The notes under the pieces are model-generated. The model was not told the DNA's origin. It did not search any database and worked only from the letters and a program-made list of their open reading frames with translations. Of a DNA stretch of 64,000 nucleotides, positions 1-8,658 are shown piece after piece. Numbering within the stretch: position 1 is the first letter of the stretch; each line of letters starts with the position of its first letter. Made by a program: the position numbers and the translations under genes. The stretch is from Colwellia polaris (GTDB lineage Bacteria; Pseudomonadota; Gammaproteobacteria; Enterobacterales; Alteromonadaceae): NCBI RefSeq assembly GCF_002104515.1, contig NZ_NBOE01000003.1:1-64000 (forward strand), written 5' to 3'.

Positions 1-377
1 GTGCATATTTGGGGTGACATTCGTGATGGTTTTCTTCAAAATAGGTAGTACATTCATGGCGTTTTCTGATTGTTTTTGTTTGGCGATAGATCTGATCACC
101 AAACGTCATGAATGTTCCATTTTTTTTTATATTAATTGATTGATATTTATCAATTAGTTGTGGGGATAGGTCAGTATCTGACCCTACTTTTTGTATTTAA
201 AGTTCAGGAATATCTGCTACTTCTTATTTAAAAAATAGTACCTTCTTTAGTATCTTAGGTTCTCTGTAATCGTAAATGTGTGTTGCAATTAAAATGACTA
301 GTCTTAACTATCCATGTACCTAATGTCTAATAAATGCTAGTTTTGTGTTAATTCTGTAACTTGAATAGGGTTTTCAC
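1..377. other. Intergenic left edge with an imperfect inverted repeat
   Basis: No supportable gene. An imperfect inverted repeat spans about 52-119: ACATTCATGGCGTTT on the left and AAACGTCATGAATGT on the right, with a few mismatches. A fragment of the dispersed repeat GTATCTGACCCTAC lies at 174-187. A short open stretch reads in from base 1 and stops at 46-48; it could be the tail of a gene outside the window, but it is too short to identify. Confidence 0.4.
174..190 (+). repeat. Solo fragment of the GTATCTGACCCTAC dispersed repeat
   Basis: The bases GTATCTGACCCTACTTT match the terminal repeat of the palindromic element at 7770-7916 and the tandem copies at 23833-23880. No partner copy in inverted orientation is visible here, so this is a single end or a remnant. 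Confidence 0.6.
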
Positions 378-1841
378 GTGTTGAAACATTTATTTTCTTT
401 AAGTTTTTTATTAATCATAAACTTAACTTATGCAAGCGAAAAAAATCTGACTAATCAAAAGCCAAACATCATTGTTATTATGACTGATGATCATGGCCAA
501 TGGGCGCTAGGCTCATACGAAACACGCATGAAAACACCTAATTTAGATTACTTAGCTGATCAAGGCGTTATATTCGACAATGCTATGACGCCGGCGCCTG
601 TTTGTTCGGCTGCTCGGGCGAGTTTTCATACCGGTAAAATGCCTTCTCAACATGGTGTATACGATTTTTTATCTGAAGGTAAAGGTTACGAAAATAAATG
701 GTTGGTCGGTGAAAAATTTCTGGGTGAGCGATTACAAGAGAATGGCTATCGCACAGCATTATTTGGTAAATGGCACGCTAATGAAGCAAGCCCGAAACCT
801 GTTGCGGGGTTTGATCACTGGCTAAGTTATGATGCGTTAAAAGCCGGTTGGAAAAACCAATACAAACATAGAGGGAGTGTTTCTTTTTCAAAAAATGGTC
901 AACCATTTGAATATACAGGTGTACAAGCAAGGTTTTTAACAGCTGAAGCGATTAAATTTATTGACCAAAAGAATAACAAACCATTTTTTATTAACTTAAA
1001 TTATGTCGAACCTCATGCACCTTTCGAAGATCTTCCAGAGCGGCTGGTTAATCTTTACCGCCCTATAGCACTTGAGATGATACGCGACGGTGGTAATTCT
1101 GACCTTATGCTTGGGAGTAACTATTCATCGGTACCAAAAAATCATCCTGAAGCACTGGCACAGTACTTAGCGGCGATTAGTCTTATTGATGAACAGCTAG
1201 GTCATATTATGGACGCTTTGGAGGGACGTGACTTATTAAAAAACACCGTTATTGCGTTTGTTTCTGATCATGGCTTATTAATGGGCCAATATGGCTTGTA
1301 TGGCAAAACAAATGCTTCATTTCCTTATAACTTCTATGAGGAAACCATACGTATACCCTTTATAGTTTACGGGCCAGAATCACTTATTCAAGGCAAACAA
1401 TCCCGTGGTGAATTTGTTGATTTACTCGATTTACATAATACAATTTTAGATTTTGCTGGCGACAAAAGTTTCACTAAAGCACAAGGCCCAGGTCGCTCCA
1501 TTAAGCCCTTACTTAAGGCAGAACGTGTAACAAACTGGAAACGCTACCAAATAATTGAGCGTGGCAATGCCCGCATGATTACCGACGGCCAGTGGAAATT
1601 GGTCCGTTATTACAAAAAAGACGCTAGTGTTATTGATCATTGGTACGATTTATCGCACCCCATGAAAGAGCGGTTTATTACTGAGCCCCCTCGTAAAGCA
1701 ATTGTTTTGAAGATGACAACTGAACTAGATGCGTTCTTTGAAAAATACAGCGACCCTGCTCATTCAGGTAAAAACATTTGGCAACAACCTAGACCTAATT
1801 TCAATAGTGAAAATCTGATGGAACAATCTTTATGGCAATAG
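378..1841 (+). CDS. Secreted type I (formylglycine) sulfatase
   Basis: A 487-residue sulfatase of the alkaline-phosphatase superfamily, expected to hydrolyse sulfate esters, perhaps of algal polysaccharide, outside the cytoplasm. Residues 1-19 form a signal peptide ending Thr-Tyr-Ala. Asp37-Asp38 in the DDHG motif and Asp297-His298 in SDHG are the expected metal ligands. Cys76 starts the CSAAR motif and would be converted to formylglycine by an activating enzyme. Lys87, GKWH at 130-133, EPHAP at 211-215 and Lys310 fit the active site. The third position of the activation motif is Ala rather than the common Pro, a tolerated variant. The start is GTG at 378, with TTG next to it. The gene stands alone and converges on the next gene. 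The substrate cannot be told from sequence. Confidence 0.88.
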   Translation: MLKHLFSLSFLLIINLTYASEKNLTNQKPNIIVIMTDDHGQWALGSYETRMKTPNLDYLADQGVIFDNAMTPAPVCSAARASFHTGKMPSQHGVYDFLSEGKGYENKWLVGEKFLGERLQENGYRTALFGKWHANEASPKPVAGFDHWLSYDALKAGWKNQYKHRGSVSFSKNGQPFEYTGVQARFLTAEAIKFIDQKNNKPFFINLNYVEPHAPFEDLPERLVNLYRPIALEMIRDGGNSDLMLGSNYSSVPKNHPEALAQYLAAISLIDEQLGHIMDALEGRDLLKNTVIAFVSDHGLLMGQYGLYGKTNASFPYNFYEETIRIPFIVYGPESLIQGKQSRGEFVDLLDLHNTILDFAGDKSFTKAQGPGRSIKPLLKAERVTNWKRYQIIERGNARMITDGQWKLVRYYKKDASVIDHWYDLSHPMKERFITEPPRKAIVLKMTTELDAFFEKYSDPAHSGKNIWQQPRPNFNSENLMEQSLWQ

Positions 1842-1877
1842 TTTTTGTTTAAATAACCTTGCACTTGTCGATATAAT

Positions 1878-3920
1878 TTAAATAAAAACAAGCTCTGGAG
1901 AGCGTTTATACACAGGGCATATTTTAATGACTTTGTGCCAAATATTTTCTTTGGCATTTGTATTACCTACATACTCAGCCAACCAGGCTAAATGAGCTCT
2001 GGCTTGAAGGCTATAAGAAGCCTCTTTTTGAATAAATTGAGTAACTTTGCTACTAATATCAATTAATAAAATGTTGTTTTTAGATAACTTGTGCAACTTT
2101 ACTTGGTAATACAATTTAAATAGCTCGTCGCTAAGTACGGCATTTTTTAAAAGTTCGTCACGCTCAAGTTGCCTTAATGCTTTTGTATAATAAAAAGCAG
2201 CGTTTTTAGGTTGTTCTAGCCTCAAATATACTTCTGCTAAACTTGCCCATGTTTGATGAATAGAGATATCAGGTTGTTGCTTTATAGCACGTAACTTTTG
2301 TTCTAATGCTTGTTGGTATTGATGTTGAAATAAATAAACTGTGCCTAAATTCTCATAACCAAGATAATTATCTTTTACGTTTTCAATCAGATCATGATAA
2401 GTATTTTGGGCTTGTTCTAGCTCATCGAAACAAAGTTGCATTGTACCTAAGTTAGCTAATATAACCTCATGCTTTACCACGTTAGTCGCTGCGAGATAAT
2501 ATTTTTTTGCATTATGAATATCGCCAACACTAAAGTAAAAATTACCTAATGTATTGTAAGCACGCCAATGGTTGTTTGCGAGTGAAATAGCCTGAGAAGC
2601 ATACCCTTCAATATATTGGATTAAATCTTCTTCTGATGAATAACTACGATTAAAAACGAAAAACACCTCTGCTGCTACTGCCAACAAGTCAGCGTTATAA
2701 GCGTTGTTAAGTTTGAGGCTTTTTATCAACTCAAGTGCCTTAGGTATTTCTCCTGTTCTAGCATAAAGCTCTGCTTGAGCACTTTTTAGTGAGCTACTAT
2801 TCGAATTTACTAATGCTCCTTTTTGGCAGAATTTAGCCGCGTTTTCAAGAGTGGCTGTTTCATCTTTCATCCAACTTATACGAACATAAGCTCGGCATAA
2901 TTCAGCCATTGCATCAACAAAGTTGTTATCTAAAGTTATCGCTTTTAATAAATGTGATGTCGCCTTTTTGTAGCTTTGAGCACTATGACTAATAAAAAGT
3001 AAATTTTTACCTGATAGATAATAGTTAAGTGCTTGCTCTGATTGAGATAACATTGCATTAATAGGCTCACCATTTATAAACTTTATTGTGTTTTGGGCTA
3101 ACGCATTTGTTAAGCTGGCACTAGCTGCTTTCATCTCTGTTGGTCTTATTACTTTTTGCAATAATATTGATGTATGCGATTTAGAACGAATTTTAGCTTG
3201 AATAATTTGATAATTTTCACCAGATATTACAGAAAAAGAAATTACCGCATGTGCTTGCCATTTTATTAATGCCGCTTGGGCTGAAATACTCTCGTTAAGC
3301 ACTTGTGTTGGCATAATGGCACTAACCTCATCATTGACTTCAAAGTGTTCAACAAAATTTTGAACTAAGTCGGTCATTAATTGATGAGGTTGCACTACGA
3401 TTAATGTTTTTCCTATTGCACTATGAATACGTGTACTTTCTGGTAAAACATTGTGTTGATGTATAAATAAGGCTGTTAGCACCAATGAAAAAAAAGCTAA
3501 TAAGATCAAAATAACATTAGTCTGCCAAAATTTCGCTTTCTGGTAAATTGAGCTTTGCGTAGCTGAGGTTATTAACGAGGCATTGTTGGGGATATGTTCG
3601 GTATTTTCAGTCGCATTTTTAGCTAAAAGGTTTGGCGATTGGTTACTTATCGTATCATTAAATTGGCTATCATCTTTTGCCAAATAAATTGTATGCGCTG
3701 CTACGTTAAGTGCTTTTGCAACTCTCGCTAAGTTATGCGTAGAAACACCTTGCTCACGAAACACTTTATTCACTAAATCTTTCGGGGCTTTACTTAACCC
3801 TTCATCGATCAAAATTTGTTGAGCTAAAGCCGCTTGAGTGTCGAAACCACGCGCTAACATTGCAGCTTCTAATTTTTCTCGAGACGCTTTTATACCTCTT
3901 TTACGCTTCCTAGGTTCCAT
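1878..3920 (-). CDS. Membrane-anchored HTH regulator with periplasmic TPR domain
   Basis: A 680-residue protein of three parts. Residues about 10-82 look like a Cro/CI-type helix-turn-helix (the TQAALAQQ, KDLVNKVF and NLARVAKALNV segments). One hydrophobic helix lies at about 135-154. Residues 280-650 are a run of tetratricopeptide-like helical pairs, several ending in the typical Ala-X-X-Tyr/Leu pattern. By analogy with CadC/ToxR-like one-component regulators, the N-terminus would bind DNA in the cytoplasm while the TPR part senses or docks in the periplasm. This layout is inferred from sequence; the HTH is not the OmpR winged-helix type. The gene is convergent with the sulfatase, 36 bp apart. 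No target is evident. Confidence 0.7.
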   Translation of the reverse strand: MEPRKRKRGIKASREKLEAAMLARGFDTQAALAQQILIDEGLSKAPKDLVNKVFREQGVSTHNLARVAKALNVAAHTIYLAKDDSQFNDTISNQSPNLLAKNATENTEHIPNNASLITSATQSSIYQKAKFWQTNVILILLAFFSLVLTALFIHQHNVLPESTRIHSAIGKTLIVVQPHQLMTDLVQNFVEHFEVNDEVSAIMPTQVLNESISAQAALIKWQAHAVISFSVISGENYQIIQAKIRSKSHTSILLQKVIRPTEMKAASASLTNALAQNTIKFINGEPINAMLSQSEQALNYYLSGKNLLFISHSAQSYKKATSHLLKAITLDNNFVDAMAELCRAYVRISWMKDETATLENAAKFCQKGALVNSNSSSLKSAQAELYARTGEIPKALELIKSLKLNNAYNADLLAVAAEVFFVFNRSYSSEEDLIQYIEGYASQAISLANNHWRAYNTLGNFYFSVGDIHNAKKYYLAATNVVKHEVILANLGTMQLCFDELEQAQNTYHDLIENVKDNYLGYENLGTVYLFQHQYQQALEQKLRAIKQQPDISIHQTWASLAEVYLRLEQPKNAAFYYTKALRQLERDELLKNAVLSDELFKLYYQVKLHKLSKNNILLIDISSKVTQFIQKEASYSLQARAHLAWLAEYVGNTNAKENIWHKVIKICPVYKRSPELVFI

Positions 3921-4251
3921 GGGTAAACAATTATCCTAGTGATTAATTTAAAACTCACTAATAAAGTCTAGGTAGTGAATACTTCTTTTGCACGCTTCAA
4001 GGCCAATTAATCTTTACTGAATTTAGTATTTTTTATTTGTAAGTTTCAATAATTGGCTTCAACAGACTAATCGTCAGTTAACGCCACTTAAGATTCATTA
4101 ACTGCATATTTCACTTTTAAGGCTTTGTATAACTTTATTAATTGCCGTATATCTTTTATGAGGCACTGAAAAATCTTCACTTCATTAACATTAATTTAAT
4201 CGGCCTAAATTAATGGATGAAAACTCCTGTATGGACATTGAGAGGGATAAT
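3921..4251. other. Intergenic region between divergent genes
   Basis: About 330 AT-rich bases between the HTH-TPR gene (leftward) and the lipoprotein operon (rightward). It should hold both promoters, but no convincing -35/-10 pair or operator was found by eye. Confidence 0.5.
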
Positions 4252-4818
4252 ATGAAAATTCAAAAACACTTCACCACAGCTATAATAACGAGCACACTTT
4301 TCTTATTAACCGCATGTAACAGTACTTCGAATAGTAGCGATGATACTTTAGGCTGGGGAACACGAACAGTGTTGTGTACCGGCGGTGGGCTTGTTGGTGG
4401 CTATGTTGGAAAAAAGCTTGCAGAGAAATACTTTGAAAAAACGGGTTCTAAGTATAGTGCTGAGCAAATTGAACTGTATACCAAAGGTTTTCAACTGGGT
4501 TTATTTCTTACCTTTTGCAAAATAGCTGATTATGCTGGAAATACTATATATAAAAACCTTTCTGAAGAAGGTGAAAAGCAAAGACGAGAGCAAGTATTAC
4601 AAGCTGCAGCATCTGCACAAACAACAACATACAAAGACCCTAGCAACCCTAATTTACATGGAACAGTTAAACCGATTAAAACCTATGCTGAAAGTGCTCT
4701 TAATCGTGAATGTGTTGATATTGAAGATACGCTAGCAGATGGTAATAGTTCAGAAAGTGTTTACGTGAAATACTGTAGAAGCCTGCCGAATGGCCCTTAC
4801 CAACCTGTAACGGTATAA
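4252..4818 (+). CDS. Predicted lipoprotein, first gene of a three-gene envelope cassette
   Basis: The start is taken at ATG 4252, not 4213, because GAGAGGG sits a few bases upstream and translation then begins with a classic lipoprotein signal: a basic start, a hydrophobic stretch and the lipobox LLTAC with Cys22 as the lipidated residue. The 188-residue product has a glycine-rich hydrophobic stretch near residues 43-55 (GGGLVGGYVG) like a glycine-zipper segment, followed by a mostly helical polar region. I do not recognise the family. The next gene starts 7 bp after its stop, so the two are probably co-transcribed. A function in the envelope is inferred only from the signal. Confidence 0.72.
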   Translation: MKIQKHFTTAIITSTLFLLTACNSTSNSSDDTLGWGTRTVLCTGGGLVGGYVGKKLAEKYFEKTGSKYSAEQIELYTKGFQLGLFLTFCKIADYAGNTIYKNLSEEGEKQRREQVLQAAASAQTTTYKDPSNPNLHGTVKPIKTYAESALNRECVDIEDTLADGNSSESVYVKYCRSLPNGPYQPVTV

Positions 4819-4825
4819 AAACAAA

Positions 4826-5737
4826 ATGCGCTTTCATCATTGGCTAGGATTATTTTTATTGTTTCTATGCAACCCAAGCTATAGTGCCAATATTACTATA
4901 GAGCATAAAGAAAACCGCAAAGTGTTATTTTACAGTGGTCCAGTAAAAGTTGGTGATGCTAGACGTATGCGCTATATGTTAAGCAATAACAGAGTTGATG
5001 AGGTATGGCTGAGCTCTGGAGGGGGTGTTTTAATAGAAGGAGTAAAAATAGGCCTGATTTTAAGAGAATATGGCACTATGGTTAAGATAAAAAAACAACA
5101 TCGTTGTGCTAGTGCCTGTACTGTCGCATTTTTAGGAGGAGTAATTCGTTCAGTTGAACCTAATGGTAGGTATTTAGTACATGCCTACTCTCGGTATAAA
5201 GATAAATTGCCAACCCGTAAAGGAGAATCTCAAGCAGCATTAAAACGTCGAATTACTTCCGATCCTAAAGCGTTTCTCTTACAACTATCTAATGAACAAA
5301 TGCGAAGCATTGCCGTTATGTGGGCAAGCCGTTTATTTGTTTATTATCGTTTAATGATTCAACCTGAACCACGTGCGAAACGCTATACCGTGATTGACTC
5401 CACTGAAGAAAGAAATATAAAACGTGCGTTAACGCGATACGGTAATAAAGCATATGAACGTTATCAAACAAAAATACTGAGCAATGATATAAAGCGTATA
5501 ACAAAAGAAGGTGTTAGTGCTGCCCATGAAATTGCCATGCGCATAGAACGCGACGCAATGAAGGTAATGCTAACGGGTTTAAAGAACTTAGAGCAACAAA
5601 ACTATTTAAAAAACCGTGCCCCTGAAGCTATTCGAATACTGAGTACCATGTTTGAAAGTCGAATACTTGCAACCAGTGATTTAAGTTTAGAAACGCTCTC
5701 AGAATATGGATTTACTAATGTCCCTTTTAGCCAATAA
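4826..5737 (+). CDS. Secreted ClpP/crotonase-fold protein (COG3904-like)
   Basis: A 303-residue protein with a signal peptide (about 1-20, ending Pro-Ser-Tyr-Ser). The next 130 residues resemble the periplasmic ClpP-fold family: a beta strand plus SSGGG at 63-67, which would form the oxyanion loop, CASAC at 94-98 with Ser96 where ClpP has its nucleophile, and His119 in YLVHA where ClpP has its histidine. Cys94 and Cys98 flank the serine and could form a disulfide. The C-terminal half is helical and basic with no recognisable domain. It lies between two predicted lipoproteins and overlaps the following gene, so the three probably act together at the envelope. Proteolytic activity is inferred from the motif only. 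Confidence 0.72.
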   Translation: MRFHHWLGLFLLFLCNPSYSANITIEHKENRKVLFYSGPVKVGDARRMRYMLSNNRVDEVWLSSGGGVLIEGVKIGLILREYGTMVKIKKQHRCASACTVAFLGGVIRSVEPNGRYLVHAYSRYKDKLPTRKGESQAALKRRITSDPKAFLLQLSNEQMRSIAVMWASRLFVYYRLMIQPEPRAKRYTVIDSTEERNIKRALTRYGNKAYERYQTKILSNDIKRITKEGVSAAHEIAMRIERDAMKVMLTGLKNLEQQNYLKNRAPEAIRILSTMFESRILATSDLSLETLSEYGFTNVPFSQ

Positions 5738-7091
5738 CACAGTAAAATATTTAACAACAATTTGCATCATTTGTTTTGCAGGTTGTAAAAGTACCGCTTT
5801 AGATAATAATTTAGATACACAAATATTAGCTTCAGGGTCAAAAATTGAATTTAATTGGCAAGACACCCACCCTTTTGCTAAAGATTACGCAAGTCAGCAA
5901 ATTGTATTAGTTGCAGAATATGTTGAAGTATCGCTTGATGGCGCAACTAAACCCGTAAGACAAGTTATTTCCCGCTCTAACAACCGTTTAACCGAAATTA
6001 ATAAAAAAATATTTACCTTACCATCAAGCATGCCTTCACGTGTAAATACTCCAAATATTTGCCTGTACTTACAAATGAATCGTCAAGCAATTCCTATTCG
6101 CGCAGCTAATAATGCTGACACTGCACGCTTTAGTTACCCTGCGTGGCAAACGTTAGTAGCTGGCAATACAAATCAACAGATTATTTCACAAAACCTAAAA
6201 GTGGCTGAAAGAAACTTAACTACGGCTGAAGAAAATATTGATAGAGCTTTAGCACAACAAAATCAAGCTATCGATGATTTTAATGAACAATTATCACAAG
6301 ATAATACAGCACAAAGCCCGATAATATATGACGCCAAAGATTGTCAGCATATTAATGTAAATACAAAAAAATTAATTCAACCTAGAGATATTATTGCACC
6401 GAATAAAAGGCAGTCTACTGCATTTAATATATGTGCTGCTCGTGCATACAATAGCGTGAAGTACGCGAGACAAATTAGCAGTAAAAAAATACCCGCGGTT
6501 AAATTATTGCCTTTTTCTATTAAATTTAATCAACAAAATTTATCCAAAGTCATCGCTAATTTTGATAAAAACCGATTAGAACAATTTAAAGTTTTCCATC
6601 AAACTTACGAACACTTTTTAAAGAACATTGCTCAAAGTTATACACCAGAGTTAGGTAGTAAAAATGATATATTACCGATTAGCGAATATAACTTTCAATT
6701 ACAATCACAAGCTTATTCTGCTCTTATCTCTAAAAATGCATTAACCCAGGAACAGATTAATATTGTAAACGAAGTTTATAGTAATGAATTAGAAGAGTTT
6801 AAAAGTTGTGTTATTGAGGGACAAAACCAACTAAAAACTAAGTTTGAAGCATGGGAGATTAGAAAAAAAGCTTATCCAAATAGAATTAAAGCTAGAAAAT
6901 CTTTTTTAAAAGAAAAGTGTGATAATTTATTCTCGCAAAACAAGCAGCAATTACAAATATTAAAGCGACAAGAAACCGCAGCAGATAAAGAGCTTACAGC
7001 ATTAAAACAACAGTTTCAGCAATCCAACAATACCATTGCGCTAAGCGATAGCAACCTGATATTAAATGGCAAAACCTGTCAAATTCAATAA
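5718..7091 (+). CDS. Predicted lipoprotein with coiled-coil regions
   Basis: The start is set at ATG 5718, which gives a 457-residue lipoprotein: a hydrophobic signal ending in the lipobox FAGC, with Cys23 lipidated. ATG 5706 is also possible. Either start lies inside the end of the upstream ClpP-fold gene, so translation is likely coupled. After about 100 residues of mixed beta character the protein is rich in Gln, Asn, Lys and Glu. It has heptad-like helical stretches near residues 150-190 and 400-445, suggesting coiled coils. I recognise no family. It is the last gene of the 4252-7091 cassette. Confidence 0.68.
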   Translation: MSLLANNTVKYLTTICIICFAGCKSTALDNNLDTQILASGSKIEFNWQDTHPFAKDYASQQIVLVAEYVEVSLDGATKPVRQVISRSNNRLTEINKKIFTLPSSMPSRVNTPNICLYLQMNRQAIPIRAANNADTARFSYPAWQTLVAGNTNQQIISQNLKVAERNLTTAEENIDRALAQQNQAIDDFNEQLSQDNTAQSPIIYDAKDCQHINVNTKKLIQPRDIIAPNKRQSTAFNICAARAYNSVKYARQISSKKIPAVKLLPFSIKFNQQNLSKVIANFDKNRLEQFKVFHQTYEHFLKNIAQSYTPELGSKNDILPISEYNFQLQSQAYSALISKNALTQEQINIVNEVYSNELEEFKSCVIEGQNQLKTKFEAWEIRKKAYPNRIKARKSFLKEKCDNLFSQNKQQLQILKRQETAADKELTALKQQFQQSNNTIALSDSNLILNGKTCQIQ

Positions 7092-7295
7092 TATAACCTG
7101 AATTCTTAATAAGCAGCACTTGCTCAATGCTCCTTTTTAAGCCATTACCTGCGTTAAAACGTCGATAAATAGTAATATAAGTTAACGTTAATAGATAAAA
7201 TCATTTAAAAATATTTTATTACGATGAATTAGCTTGCACGACAGCGTTAACTAACTCCGTTATAATAGTTTTTTATTTCAATTTTAAAGCCCCAT

Positions 7296-7691
7296 ATGAC
7301 AGACACTATTCAACATATTGATGTTTCAATTCAACCTATAGAACTATGTAAACTATTAAAAATTGCCAACATGGTTGGTGGTGGTGGTGAAGCAAAAATA
7401 GTGATCAGCGAGGGTTATGTATTATTAAATAACGAAGTTGAATTTCAAAAGCGTAAAAAAGTCTACCATGATGATATTGTAGAATTTAATGGTGAAGTTA
7501 TTCAGGTTAATGTAGTGAAACTTGATAAAGAAGCTTCGCCTATAACAACAAAAATAAAAGCCGAGAAAACACTTACCAAACAAAGTGCGTTTAAGAAAAC
7601 TAAGAATAAAAAAGCTAAAACCGATAACCAGCAACAAGCTGCTCAAGTAAATGATACTCCCCGTTCAAAACGTAAACCAATTTCTTTTTAA
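7296..7691 (+). CDS. S4-domain RNA-binding protein (YbcJ-like)
   Basis: A 131-residue protein. Residues about 12-72 form an S4 RNA-binding fold close to E. coli YbcJ: LCKLLKIANMVGGGGEAK, then VISEGYVLLNNEVEFQKRKK. The family binds structured RNA and is linked to ribosome or tRNA function. Beyond residue 80 there is a strongly basic, low-complexity tail (many KK and KxK) that YbcJ lacks; such tails usually add non-specific RNA affinity. The gene appears monocistronic. Confidence 0.82.
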   Translation: MTDTIQHIDVSIQPIELCKLLKIANMVGGGGEAKIVISEGYVLLNNEVEFQKRKKVYHDDIVEFNGEVIQVNVVKLDKEASPITTKIKAEKTLTKQSAFKKTKNKKAKTDNQQQAAQVNDTPRSKRKPISF

Positions 7692-7769
7692 ATACATTTT
7701 GAGCTCTTTTTATAGTAAAAACTTAAGGCATTTAACCACGAGTTCTTTGCTTTGCAAGAGACAAAAAGA

Positions 7770-7916
7770 ATAAAGTAGGGTCAGATACACATTAAATTTT
7801 AGTCGCCTGATATCCTCTAAAACGAGCAGCATAGCCAAACTATGGGCTAAATATTCCCTCTTTTACCATTACCCTAGACACCAAAATCAATTAATGTGTA
7901 TCTGACCCTACTTTAT
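7770..7916. mobile_element. 147-bp near-palindromic MITE-like element
   Basis: Perfect 26-bp inverted repeats at 7770-7795 and 7891-7916 carry the core GTGTATCTGACCCTAC (in inverse at the left end). The interior also pairs partly with itself and centres on CATAG-CCAAA-CTATG at 7830-7844, so the whole element could fold into one long hairpin. It codes for nothing. The same terminal sequence recurs at 174-190 and twice in tandem at 23833-23880. It is best read as a non-autonomous element moved by a transposase encoded elsewhere. Confidence 0.72.
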
Positions 7917-8032
7917 ACTAAGCAGACGCTTGCACTAATTAATAACTGGCAAGCGAAACAGTAAATACTTTAGCAGGTTATGTGTAGTTATAATGAATAA
8001 ACTGTCTTGGCGTTAATTATAGCTTTAATGCC

Positions 8033-8515
8033 TTAGAGTTTTTTTTGCCAGAATACAGCTTGGCCCATTTTTGGATCAAGCTCATAGCCGCTAAATCCTA
8101 CTTTTTCATAAGCCTTTTTTGCAACAACATTTCCTTCAAGTACTTCTAAGGTTAATTTACAACAGCCTTTATCAATAGCAATTTGTTCCACGTAATCAAA
8201 TAAATACGTGGTTAGGCCGCGCCCTCTAAATTCTTTAAGCACAACAATATCATGAAAATTAATTAAGGGTTTTGCACTAAATGTTGAAAAACCTTCCACA
8301 CAATTTGCTAACGCTGCAACTTTATCATCTACATAACACAATACGCTGAAAACATTATTTTGCTGTTGTAACTTCTCAATTAAATTATGCTGTGTATATG
8401 TTGACAAGCTTTCACCGCCCCCCATGGGATCAAGGGCGTATGCAGACAAACACATCATTACATCATTTGCCTGTTGCTTGTTATAATAATCCGCGGTTAT
8501 TACAGATACATTCAT
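8033..8515 (-). CDS. GNAT family N-acetyltransferase
   Basis: A 160-residue protein with the acetyl-CoA binding motif A of the GNAT fold at about residues 90-112 (DIVVLKEFRGRGLTTYLFD; Arg97-Gly98-Arg99-Gly100 forms the pyrophosphate loop). It also has the motif B region EGNVVAKKAYEKVGF, in which the Asn and the Ala-X-X-X-Tyr pattern are typical. It transfers an acetyl group from acetyl-CoA to an unknown amine. It is divergent from the Kelch gene, with about 140 bp between them. Confidence 0.85.
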   Translation of the reverse strand: MNVSVITADYYNKQQANDVMMCLSAYALDPMGGGESLSTYTQHNLIEKLQQQNNVFSVLCYVDDKVAALANCVEGFSTFSAKPLINFHDIVVLKEFRGRGLTTYLFDYVEQIAIDKGCCKLTLEVLEGNVVAKKAYEKVGFSGYELDPKMGQAVFWQKKL

Positions 8516-8658
8516 ATAAATCTCCTTTGTACGATTAAATACATTGTTTTGCCTTACCCCGATATAATTATCCGCGAATAATACTATAGCCTGAAAGTGT
8601 TATTTGCTAGGCTAGCGGCATTATTATCATTTTAGTTTACAAAGAAGAGTTTAATATT

